Of a stretch of DNA of 44,414 nucleotides, positions 7,925-15,378 are shown one piece after another. This DNA is from Actinomycetota bacterium (lineage in GTDB: Bacteria; Actinomycetota; Actinomycetes; Mycobacteriales; Mycobacteriaceae), in the NCBI GenBank assembly GCA_018268465.1, contig JAFDWN010000032.1, forward strand, positions 1 through 44,414, in the 5' to 3' direction. Made by a program: the position numbers and the translations under genes. How positions within the stretch are numbered: the first letter of the stretch is position 1; each line of letters begins with the position of its first letter. The notes beneath the pieces were generated by a model, which had not been told where the DNA came from, made no database searches, and saw only the letters and a program-made list of their open reading frames with translations.

Positions 7925-9034
7925 CTAAACGGTGCGACGCTGCGTCTCGAACCGCTGCAACTGCTGCATCGCCCAGTCGTGGTGCTCCTGATCCGCGCGG
8001 GACCGCCGCAGCTGGCGCTCCCCGGACTCCCTCTCTCGAACCCGCGAGACGTAACCTTTTACGGCCCACCAGATGCGCGGCTCGGTGCTCGGCCCTTCGG
8101 CTTCGATCGGTCCGTAGACGCGATAGCCGGCGAGTTGCCGCATGTTCCACATAAGTTCGATCTCAGCCCGCACAGGCTCGATGAACGCCCGGTCCTCCTC
8201 GGCGACGTGGAACTCGAACGGGTACTCACCATCGCCCCACACGTCTCGCGCGACATCGACATCGACATCGACATCGACATCGACATCGTAACCGATCTCG
8301 CGTGCGATCGACGGCGGAAGAGCGGCGGTCAGGAGCTGCACCCGCAGCTTCTTCTTCGGGTCGTCGCGGTCTATCTTCCAGTCGGCGTAGGCATCGCCGA
8401 GTCGCAGGATCAGTTCTCGCCACTCCCGCGTGTCGTCGCGTCGCTGCTGCTCTTCACGGATCCGATCGTCGCGTCGCTCCTGCACGTGACCCTCGAAGCG
8501 GCTCGGCATCGACGGCACCGTCTCGCGCCACGTCCGCCGCTCCGTCTCCCCCTCAGGTAGCCACTCGATGACCATCTCCACACCACCGTCGCTGAAGCTG
8601 GTGAGGGCTTGGAACGCGCGAGCCTCGCCCGAGGCGATGTTCACCGGACCGTCTCCGTCGCTCGACCGAAACCCGATGCGCATGAAGTCACCGCTGAGCT
8701 CGACGGCCTGTGCCGCTGCGGTGCCGGTGTTCCGCAGCTCGTAGTGGTGCCCGTTCGGGTGCAGGTTGACGCTCCATCCGTATCGCAACCGCTCCTCTTG
8801 GGCTTCGGCGATGCCCGCGCTGCGGTGGTCAGCGTCGGCCGATCTCCGAGCCTCGCGCCACGCTGCGGCCGCGACACACAGCGCCCCGAAGGCGATCAGG
8901 CCCGACATCGCGTCGGTCCACTCGGCATCAGTCCTCACTGCGGTGATCACCCACGCCGCGAGCACCACCGCGAGCAGCAGCACTCCGCCGACGGTGAGCG
9001 CTGTGGCATGCCTGTCCCCGAACTTCTTCAACAT
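7925..9034 (-). CDS. Two-TM membrane-anchored protein with Asp-Val repeat
   Basis: A 369-residue protein of unknown function. Two hydrophobic helices (about 12-33 and 43-60) place it in the membrane. The remainder is hydrophilic: an ELRNTGTAAA beta-rich stretch at about 98-150, an Arg/Glu-rich coiled-coil-like helix at about 175-215, and a C-terminal helical tail rich in Arg and Gln. Near residue 258 six Asp-Val pairs are encoded by a hexanucleotide repeat. Similar N-termini occur in actinobacterial hypothetical membrane proteins on mobile elements. It is followed downstream by the convergent PLD-like gene and lies next to the recombinase unit on the same strand, so it may share that transcript. 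Confidence 0.6.
   Translation of the reverse strand: MLKKFGDRHATALTVGGVLLLAVVLAAWVITAVRTDAEWTDAMSGLIAFGALCVAAAAWREARRSADADHRSAGIAEAQEERLRYGWSVNLHPNGHHYELRNTGTAAAQAVELSGDFMRIGFRSSDGDGPVNIASGEARAFQALTSFSDGGVEMVIEWLPEGETERRTWRETVPSMPSRFEGHVQERRDDRIREEQQRRDDTREWRELILRLGDAYADWKIDRDDPKKKLRVQLLTAALPPSIAREIGYDVDVDVDVDVDVARDVWGDGEYPFEFHVAEEDRAFIEPVRAEIELMWNMRQLAGYRVYGPIEAEGPSTEPRIWWAVKGYVSRVRERESGERQLRRSRADQEHHDWAMQQLQRFETQRRTV
8251..8288 (+). repeat. Hexanucleotide tandem repeat (CGACAT, 6 copies)
   Basis: Six perfect copies of CGACAT plus two further bases, inside the two-TM gene, encode alternating Asp and Val on the minus strand. Because the unit is six bases, slippage would add or remove Asp-Val pairs without shifting the frame. 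This is a likely site of length variation between isolates. Confidence 0.95.
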
Positions 9035-9133
9035 GGCGGGATGGTAAGCCGCGAGACCGACAGCGCCGGGCCACGCCGAACATGATTCACAACATCGCCG
9101 TACGGATCATCCGTCGTCCTCCAGCTCGCGAGG

Positions 9134-9559
9134 TCACTCCCTTTGCCGTCCCCGCCGGATCCGCGTAACGACTTCGATTTCGGGCCGCTCGATGTCGGCG
9201 TCGAGGTGCCGCGCGAACAGTGCGATGGCGAAGCGGTCGAGCTGGTTGTGTAAGTCGCGGTTCTTCTGGCGCAGTTCGGCTATGGTCTGCCGGTCGTTGC
9301 GAGCAGCGGCCGCGTTCAGGCTGTCGCCTCTCGTCAGGTTCGCGGTGAGCTGCTCGAAACGGCTGTTGAGTCGGTACGAGCTGTTCTCGGTCCGGTCTTG
9401 TACGAAGGCTCGGGCGACGGCATCGTGGCTTCTTCTGGTGAGTGCTTCGATCTGCCGCTTGGTGCGCGGCAGCTCGGCGCTGTTCTCGATGGCGGTGATG
9501 GCATCGGCGATGGCTTGCATGACGGCGTCGCTGACACGCTTCCGGGTTGGGCTAGGCAT
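9134..9559 (-). CDS. DUF6262 / TnpC-like recombinase accessory protein
   Basis: A 141-residue, strongly helical, basic protein. The N-terminus (PTRKRVSDAVMQAIADAI...) and the helix-turn-helix-like LPRTKRQIEALTRRSHDAV segment at about 31-50 suggest DNA binding. It is followed by a coiled-coil (about 90-115, LRQKNRDLHNQLDRF). Size, position at the end of a recombinase operon and sequence pattern match the DUF6262/Tn554 TnpC class, which orients or assists transposition in Tn554. The start ATG overlaps the preceding recombinase gene by 8 bp. Confidence 0.75.
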   Translation of the reverse strand: MPSPTRKRVSDAVMQAIADAITAIENSAELPRTKRQIEALTRRSHDAVARAFVQDRTENSSYRLNSRFEQLTANLTRGDSLNAAAARNDRQTIAELRQKNRDLHNQLDRFAIALFARHLDADIERPEIEVVTRIRRGRQRE

Positions 9560-11639
9560 ACTCGTCCCCTTGGTCGAGGTTCTCGTACAGCTCGTCAGAG
9601 TCTTCGGCGGCGGTGGTGAGTTCGCGGCGGATGCGGGCTAGGTTTGCGCGGTCTCGACGCATCTGTTCGACGAGCGCTGGGTGGCCGCGGTGTTGATCGA
9701 GGTAGGTGTCGATGCGGTCGATGGAGCTCGCGATCACGCCGACATGTGCTGGCCGCAGTAGGGCGTTGGTGCAGTCGACGCCGACGCACACGTGGTCGCC
9801 GAGTTTCGGGCGGTCTCCGCCGCAGCTACTGGTTGCCGGGTTCCACATGCAGTCGTTGGTGAGCCCCAGATGAAGTCGCTCCGTGAGCGTCACGGTGAGC
9901 CGATCGGCGCGGTCAGGGTTAGCGATGATCTGTGCGCGGAACCCGGTGACATGGTGAGCTGCCGGCCCGGCCACAGGGCTGTCGTCCTGCAGCAGCGCGG
10001 CAGCGTCGCGGTGCAGGACGCGTTTACGTTCGTCGTCCATGAGGCGCACGGCGCGTTGTTGTCCGTCGCTCATGTACCCGGTGGTCATTCGCCAAGCGCT
10101 GTGTCCCAGTTGGATTCCCAGTCCGAGTTCGGCTCCTGGGCGGGTGGTGGCGAAGACGCTGAACGCACGTCGGAGGGAGGTTGCGTTGATGGCTTGGCCT
10201 TTCGGGATCGCGACGTGTTCCAGTCCAAGTCCGCGTCCACGCCCGGGCCGTTGTGCGGGGTCATCGTTGACGAATGCGATGAGCCTGGCGATGTCGCGGC
10301 TGGGAATGTAGGAGCCGACGTTGCGACTGCTGCGGGCGAACAAGTACGTGTCGTGTCTGGCCAGGTTGCCCAGAACTTCGATCGTCCTGATGACAGGTCG
10401 GGGTGCCCACCATGTTCGGCGCTCGCCGTCAGGATTGTTACTGCCCTTGTGCTGGATGCTCTTGAGGGCGGCGAGACCGTCCTTGGTGGTGTGGCTGTCG
10501 CGTGTCAGTTCCTGGATCTCGCTGTCGCGCATGCCGGTAAGGCTGGCAATCAGAACGTAGCACGCTGCGCGGAGCACGCTTTCGAGATATTCCGTTTCGC
10601 CCAGGCCTAACTCCTCCACCCACGTGCTGCTTGTCCCGTCCGGGTGGGAGACGACGGCAGTCGGCACGTGCAGTCCTCCGAACGTCGCCCGCTGCGGGTC
10701 GGCCGCAGCGGTTGCGATGAGTGCCGTGGCGTCCGGCATGTACTGGTGGCTCGCCCGGTTGAGGACGTTGGCGTTGATGCCGAGGAGTTTTTCTAGCAGT
10801 GTCGTATTCGGCTCTCCTCGTTGGTGTTTAGTGCGGCCGAACCCGGTATGAAGGGGTAACAGACCGCGCTGCTCGGTCCAGTCGAGCAAGGCGTTGTACG
10901 CGTTGGCTCCAGCTGGTCCTCGTGGCTCCTTCGGAAGCGCAGCTCGAGTCTCTGCCGCCGCGATGATGTCATCGCTGAATCGGTCGACGATGACCCATGA
11001 TGCGGTGGTGAGCGGCGCCCAGGTCTCCCACGGGAGGGGCGGCGTGGTGTTCTCGGTGTGCGTGACTTCACCGCTGACGCTGGAAGCGCTGCGGCCAGCC
11101 CAGGGGAAGAAGGAAAGTGCATCGGGCAGAACTGTCTGGCACTCTCGCAGCAACCGCAAGGTGATGACGTAACCACGAATACTCGTCGCGGTGAGTCCGA
11201 CGCCGCCCGCGCGGTGCTGGCCGGTGCGGAGGTCATCGAGGAACCGATCGGCGTCGGCTTGCGTCCAGTCGGCGAAGCGGGCGATTCCGTTGTTCTCGGA
11301 CCACTTGGCGATGACGACGAGCTTGCGGAAGCAGTCGTATAGCCCTGCTGGTGGTGTTCCGTCGCCGCGGCGGACGACGCCCGCCTCTACGACGACTTCG
11401 CGGTCGGGGGCTGCGACCGTCATGAGGATGTTCTTGACGGTCATGCGGTGCAAACCCGGAGCGCTGGCGAAGTGAATGTAGCGCTCTCCCATGTTGACCC
11501 GGTTGACCACAAGGGCGAGATCCCATGGGTCGTCGCCGTACTGCGGGCAGCCGGCAAGGTGGGGCCAGACGCGCATCTCCGCGGTGAAGGGGTTCCTCCA
11601 CAATGCTGGGAATTCTCGCGGGGACGTTCCGGCCGTCAC
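9552..11639 (-). CDS. Tyrosine recombinase, TnpB-like, third gene of right unit
   Basis: A 695-residue recombinase with an enlarged N-terminal region and catalytic domain at about 355-530. Arg371 (TGMRDSE), Lys398, Arg490, His513 (LGH) and nucleophile Tyr522 are present. The first His of the HxxR motif is replaced by Thr487 (T-S-L-R). A C-terminal Cys set (597, 606, 618, 623) resembles the zinc-type tail of Tn554 TnpB-like proteins. The gene overlaps both neighbours (4 bp with the middle recombinase, 8 bp with DUF6262), so the unit is one operon. It is probably active, because Tyr, both Arg and the second His remain, but the Thr substitution is worth noting. Confidence 0.85.
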   Translation of the reverse strand: MTAGTSPREFPALWRNPFTAEMRVWPHLAGCPQYGDDPWDLALVVNRVNMGERYIHFASAPGLHRMTVKNILMTVAAPDREVVVEAGVVRRGDGTPPAGLYDCFRKLVVIAKWSENNGIARFADWTQADADRFLDDLRTGQHRAGGVGLTATSIRGYVITLRLLRECQTVLPDALSFFPWAGRSASSVSGEVTHTENTTPPLPWETWAPLTTASWVIVDRFSDDIIAAAETRAALPKEPRGPAGANAYNALLDWTEQRGLLPLHTGFGRTKHQRGEPNTTLLEKLLGINANVLNRASHQYMPDATALIATAAADPQRATFGGLHVPTAVVSHPDGTSSTWVEELGLGETEYLESVLRAACYVLIASLTGMRDSEIQELTRDSHTTKDGLAALKSIQHKGSNNPDGERRTWWAPRPVIRTIEVLGNLARHDTYLFARSSRNVGSYIPSRDIARLIAFVNDDPAQRPGRGRGLGLEHVAIPKGQAINATSLRRAFSVFATTRPGAELGLGIQLGHSAWRMTTGYMSDGQQRAVRLMDDERKRVLHRDAAALLQDDSPVAGPAAHHVTGFRAQIIANPDRADRLTVTLTERLHLGLTNDCMWNPATSSCGGDRPKLGDHVCVGVDCTNALLRPAHVGVIASSIDRIDTYLDQHRGHPALVEQMRRDRANLARIRRELTTAAEDSDELYENLDQGDEYA

Positions 11640-13330
11640 GATGCCGGTGCTTCCGGGACGCCGCGCATGTCGTTGAGAACGCCTGCGTCGATCGGTGTCA
11701 GGTTCACGTGCTGGCGGGCTCGCTGGATCTGGTCAGGGCTGAAGGCCGGCAGGACCACCTCGGTGATGGTGTCGTAGATCGGTTTCCAATGCGTCTGCCA
11801 GGTTCGTGGGTCGGCGGCGCAATCGGGATGTGTCATGTCCTGGATCGCGAGGGCGGCCGGCAGGTGGTGCAGCGTAATGAGCGCGTTGGGGCACGCGAAG
11901 CAGGTGCCGGTGATCGACTTGGTGCAGACGGTGCCTTTCTTCTCGTAGGGGCTGTCGAGAGGGTCGCGGCATCCGGCGTGCGGTCCGTCGAGCTGGCCCG
12001 CCACCAAGGCTCTGGCAGTGTCCGGGTCGATACCGGGTGCATCGGCTCCGGCTCGCATGGCTTGCTCCGCGTCCGGGGTCACGACGGTCGGACCGTTGAT
12101 GGCGCCGTCGAACATGTCGTTGACGCTGTTGATGAGAATGCGGCCGGCTTCTGCACGGAGAACAGTGCTGTTGGTGTAGTGGCCGAAGAAGATCTTCGCC
12201 GAGTGGCGGCGCCCGTTCGACAGGTAAGCCCTGGGGTCGGCGAGCACCTCGCGGGTGGTGGCAACCTTTCGCAGGCGCCCCCAATGGTTCGGTCCCGATA
12301 GCGGCAGGCCGTTCCGAGCCGCAACTGCAGACAGTAGGTACGGCTCGCGCCGCCAAGGTGGTTGCTTGGTGCTGCCGCGTTCGTCCTTCATGAGGATGAG
12401 AAACGGATTGCCGGAGTCGACTCGAGCAGCGGCGTTGAGCATCAACGCCCAACGAATCGCGGTGAACGGCGCGGTGTCGCGACGGGCGTATACCTCGTCG
12501 TAGGTCTCGTGTGCACGGTTCTTGGTGTATCGAACTCGGAGTAGTTCAATGAGGTCGTTTTCGGCGAAACTGCCGAGTCTGTCGGTCGGCGACAAACCGA
12601 GCAATGAGTCGTCCGTTACGGGGGCGGTGGTGGCTTCGATGTCATGAACGGTCAGGGTGCGGAGCACCTCGGGCGGTTCACCAGTGGCGAGGCTGAGCAG
12701 CACGTGCGTGGCAATCTGGACGTCGATGTCGCTGATACCCCGATCCGGTTGAGATAGGGCACTTTTCACTTTCTGGTAGGCCCACCGTCGCCATGCACGG
12801 ATCTCCTCCTCGCTCAACGCCGGCATACCTTCGTTGCGGTGATGCCACAGGCGGGGCTGTCGGGCCAACCGGTCGACGACGTCCGCATGCAGCGTCCCGG
12901 GATGGTCATCTTCGTGCCGTCGGAGGAGAGCAAAGACATGGACAACCATGCGGTAGGCAGTGTCCGACTTCGCCTCTCGATGTCGGGCGAGCATGTTGAG
13001 TTCCCACAGGTCCAGGTGTGCTCGGCGCAGATCGCGCAGCGCGAATTTGCCCTTCTGATCGTGGGTCAGCGGCAACACTCCCATCGACCGCAGCAGATCC
13101 AGGAGTCCGGTGGTCAGTGCGACCTCGTACCGGCCGAACTCCGTGAGCACCTGGACCCACGTCGCTGCCAACTCGGCTGCGATAACCGGCGTCTCGAACG
13201 AGGCAGGCCTGATGGTCTGAGATTTCTTGTCGCCGTAGAGAGACCATTCAAAAGTGAACTGGTCATCGGTGGGGGTAATAGGTGTTGCGGACTTCTCGGG
13301 AATGTCTGGCGTCGAGTACGAGCCCCTCAT
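11636..13330 (-). CDS. Degenerate tyrosine-recombinase-like protein, middle gene of right unit
   Basis: A 564-residue protein with the domain layout of its neighbours but a broken active site. The first Arg motif reads TGEPPEVL, so the Arg position is Pro219. The HxxR motif reads Gly351-Arg-Leu-Arg354, and the LGH motif survives as FGH (His384). The position of the nucleophile, nine residues later, is Ala393 with no Tyr nearby. A Cys cluster follows (454, 469, 477, 480). Start and stop overlap the flanking recombinases (TGATG and ATGA), so it is kept in the operon. It likely acts as a structural or DNA-binding subunit rather than a catalyst; this is inferred. Confidence 0.75.
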   Translation of the reverse strand: MRGSYSTPDIPEKSATPITPTDDQFTFEWSLYGDKKSQTIRPASFETPVIAAELAATWVQVLTEFGRYEVALTTGLLDLLRSMGVLPLTHDQKGKFALRDLRRAHLDLWELNMLARHREAKSDTAYRMVVHVFALLRRHEDDHPGTLHADVVDRLARQPRLWHHRNEGMPALSEEEIRAWRRWAYQKVKSALSQPDRGISDIDVQIATHVLLSLATGEPPEVLRTLTVHDIEATTAPVTDDSLLGLSPTDRLGSFAENDLIELLRVRYTKNRAHETYDEVYARRDTAPFTAIRWALMLNAAARVDSGNPFLILMKDERGSTKQPPWRREPYLLSAVAARNGLPLSGPNHWGRLRKVATTREVLADPRAYLSNGRRHSAKIFFGHYTNSTVLRAEAGRILINSVNDMFDGAINGPTVVTPDAEQAMRAGADAPGIDPDTARALVAGQLDGPHAGCRDPLDSPYEKKGTVCTKSITGTCFACPNALITLHHLPAALAIQDMTHPDCAADPRTWQTHWKPIYDTITEVVLPAFSPDQIQRARQHVNLTPIDAGVLNDMRGVPEAPAS

Positions 13331-14805
13331 CAGATCCCAACTCCGATTGGGTCGGCGTCGAACTCATCCCAGTCGTCCTCGATGGTCTCCGGGTCGATAC
13401 CGGGGTCGGCATGGGTGTGCCCGACGATGCCCGCTGCGGCAGTTGCGAGTGCAACCGGAACGTCTTCCGTCCATGTCTGCGCGGCGTGGAGGTAGTGCAT
13501 CGTGGTCTGGACACTGGCGTGACCGAGGAGTTCCTTCACGGTCAGCACCGGGTTCGCCAGCAACAGATAGTTGTCCCCGGTGCGCTGCCGTCCTTCCTTC
13601 ATCAGAGCTGCGAGCATCCGGACCGCGTAGGAATGCCGCATCGTGTGCGGTGTGACATGGACGTGGCGGGGTGGTTGATCCCTGTGGCCGGAGCGGCGGA
13701 CTCGTTCGCGAGCGTCGGCGAATAGTTGGTTCCAGCGTTCGAGACCGGGCGCAAGTCCATTACGGGACACGAACAACGCGAGTGGATCGATGGTGCCGTC
13801 GTCAAGAACCCGAACCGCTTGGGCACGATCCTTGTTGCTGAACCGAACCAACGGAATGCGCTGGGATCCGACGGCGATGTAGAGCTTTCCCCGCCGCTCG
13901 ATCAGATCATCGATCACCAGCAGTGAACCGTCACGGACCTTGGCGCGAAGGCTGTGCTGTGCCGCCTGTACGACGCGGTGCCGTTCCGTCCGGCGGTAGA
14001 GGTCGGCGGCGTGGGCTACCTGGGAGGTGATGTAAACAGATCGGACCACCTGCTTCTTGCCGAGTCGGTCGAAGACGTGAATGGACTCCGATCCCATCGT
14101 CTCCGGGACCGGCACCTCGGCGTCGACGAGAAGCGCGCACTCCTCACGTCGCAGGCCAGTCGTTGCGAGCAACAGCCCGTACGCGTAGTCCCGCTCGGGG
14201 TACCCAGGTGCGCTCGCCGGCTCGCAGCCGTCACCACGCACGCCAACTTCGAGGAAGTGCTTGGTCTGCGCCGCCGTAAGGAAGCGCGCTCGACGTTGAT
14301 GCCGTGTCCGGGAAATGAGGGTGTTGCGGTTGTTGCGGCCCCAGCGCGGGATCGGGTCTTTCTCCATCCAGCCAACCTGGGTCGCGAAATAGAAGAAGGA
14401 GGAGAAGCAGCCGAACTCGGTGGCCAGCGTGGTGTCTTGGACTTCCTGCTGGCGGGCATCGCGATAAGCGGTCAGATCCTCTGTCGTGGTGGCGGTGAGG
14501 TCCACCAAATCCCCGCCGCGGCGCTGGCGGACAAACCGCAGCAGCCGGGCGAGGTGGTAGGTGTGGAAGCTCCGCAGGCTGTCGAGGTCGTAGGCGCGTT
14601 GACGCCACGCGGTGAGCAGGTAGGTGTTGAGCCGCTCGCAGGTGGTCAGCGAGCCGTCGTCATCGACGATGAACGGAAGGCCGTCCGGGACGTCGTGGCG
14701 GTCGAGCGTCTGCACAACCGACGACCACGGGAGCGACGCCACGCCGTCGGGAGCGCGGAGCACTTCGTGCGCATGTGCGCCTCTCTGCACCACAACTATC
14801 CGCAT
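13330..14805 (-). CDS. Tyrosine recombinase, TnpA-like, first gene of right unit
   Basis: A 491-residue site-specific recombinase closest to the attachment site, with N-terminal core-binding domain (about 70-165) and catalytic domain (about 175-445). It has all catalytic residues: Arg219 (TGLRREE), Lys250/251, His387-x-x-Arg390 (PHTMRHSY), His429 (LLGH) and Tyr438. The ATG at 14805 is chosen because GAGGAGG stands just upstream; a longer frame to 14874 lacks a ribosome site. The gene points away from ssrA, and its promoter must lie in the 106 bp before the tmRNA end, as for many integrases next to their att site. It is the most likely enzyme for insertion into ssrA. Confidence 0.88.
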   Translation of the reverse strand: MRIVVVQRGAHAHEVLRAPDGVASLPWSSVVQTLDRHDVPDGLPFIVDDDGSLTTCERLNTYLLTAWRQRAYDLDSLRSFHTYHLARLLRFVRQRRGGDLVDLTATTTEDLTAYRDARQQEVQDTTLATEFGCFSSFFYFATQVGWMEKDPIPRWGRNNRNTLISRTRHQRRARFLTAAQTKHFLEVGVRGDGCEPASAPGYPERDYAYGLLLATTGLRREECALLVDAEVPVPETMGSESIHVFDRLGKKQVVRSVYITSQVAHAADLYRRTERHRVVQAAQHSLRAKVRDGSLLVIDDLIERRGKLYIAVGSQRIPLVRFSNKDRAQAVRVLDDGTIDPLALFVSRNGLAPGLERWNQLFADARERVRRSGHRDQPPRHVHVTPHTMRHSYAVRMLAALMKEGRQRTGDNYLLLANPVLTVKELLGHASVQTTMHYLHAAQTWTEDVPVALATAAAGIVGHTHADPGIDPETIEDDWDEFDADPIGVGI

Positions 14806-14911
14806 GAAGAAACCTCCTCGCCGACCGTGCATCCAGTGGTACTCCACGGGTATGACACTTTTGCTCGTCGGCAAGGAGGTCTCAGATATGAAGTTGTCTG
14901 TACTTCAAAAG
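14806..14911. other. Attachment-site junction and recombinase promoter region
   Basis: This is the region between the integrase start and the tmRNA 3' end. It contains a 6-bp inverted repeat, TGAAGT at 14889-14894 and ACTTCA at 14902-14907 with a 7-bp spacer, only four bases from the end of tmRNA homology. The position fits a recombinase core or operator site. The integrase Shine-Dalgarno GAGGAGG lies near 14812-14820. No clear -10 was identified. Confidence 0.5.
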
Positions 14912-15277
14912 TGGAGCTGCCGGGAATTGAACCCGGGTCCTACGGCATGTCCTCGAGACTTCTCCGTGCGCAGTTCGCTATGCCTCTACTCGGATCTCCC
15001 GGTCACACGAACAAGCCGAGATGACGATCCCAGTCGCTGTTTGGTGTTCCGGTGAGTCCCGCGACCGAACTCACCGGTGGATCCCTCTAGCTGATGCCAG
15101 GGTCCGGGCCGAGGGCTCTCCCGGTCTGACAGACCAGCCGTCGCTTAGGCAGCGAGGGCGTAGTCGCGCTGATTGGAATCGGCGCTTAATTGGTTGCAAC
15201 GACGCTTACGGTGGTCAATTGCCTGCACCGGCACGCTTCCCTTGATTCGATGCGCGAAGTCGAAACCTTTCAGCCCC
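14912..15277 (-). ncRNA. ssrA: Transfer-messenger RNA (tmRNA)
   Basis: The minus strand begins GGGGCTGAAAGGTTTCGACT and ends with the T-arm GGTTCAATTCCCGG and acceptor CAGCTCC plus discriminator A. The 5' GGGGCUG pairs with the 3' CAGCUCC. The reading frame for the proteolysis tag is intact. The RNA rescues stalled ribosomes with SmpB, whose gene is about 1.9 kb upstream on the same strand. After the discriminator the genome reads CTT, so the CCA is not encoded and must be added by tRNA nucleotidyltransferase; this is probably a consequence of island insertion. The length of about 366 nt is normal for mycobacteria. Confidence 0.96.
15145..15183 (-). other. tmRNA tag-peptide reading frame
   Basis: The frame encodes ADSNQRDYALAA followed by TAA, the mycobacterial degradation tag ending in the ALAA degron read by ClpXP-type proteases. 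The resume codon is GCC or the codon just before it. Confidence 0.9.
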
Positions 15278-15301
15278 TTGCCTGTACTGCTTCGCGATCT
15301 C

Positions 15302-15358
15302 CTGCCGACCGCCGGCAGGACTGTCCATGCTACGCCAGACACAACGGTCGAATGCAAC
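15302..15358 (-). promoter_or_regulatory. Candidate ssrA promoter and 5' leader hairpin
   Basis: On the minus strand, TTGCAT (15353-15358) and TAGCAT (15328-15333) are spaced by 19 bp and could be -35 and -10. Between them and mature tmRNA lies a perfect 7-bp stem, CCTGCCG (15302-15308) and CGGCAGG (15314-15320), in what would be the precursor leader removed by RNase P. Support is by position and sequence only. Confidence 0.4.
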
Positions 15359-15378
15359 GGATTTATCCCGCGCCCCGA

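Larger units (their letters stand above)
1..14911. mobile_element. Genomic island integrated at the ssrA 3' end (right part only)
   Basis: Everything left of the tmRNA gene looks foreign to the conserved mycobacterial order that resumes at ssrA. It holds a broken IS3 element, six genes of tyrosine-recombinase modules and cargo of phage or island families. The right boundary is set by the last base of tmRNA homology, about 14911-14912. After the discriminator A, the tmRNA strand reads CTT rather than CCA, which is what an attachment junction inside the gene end would give. I did not find a second copy of the tmRNA 3' segment in the window, so the left attachment site must lie upstream of base 1. 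It may be one element or nested elements, because two separate recombinase modules are present. Confidence 0.8.

Noticed and set aside
8251-8288. CRISPR-like short repeats
   Set aside because: Unit of six bases without spacers, in a coding frame; a microsatellite.
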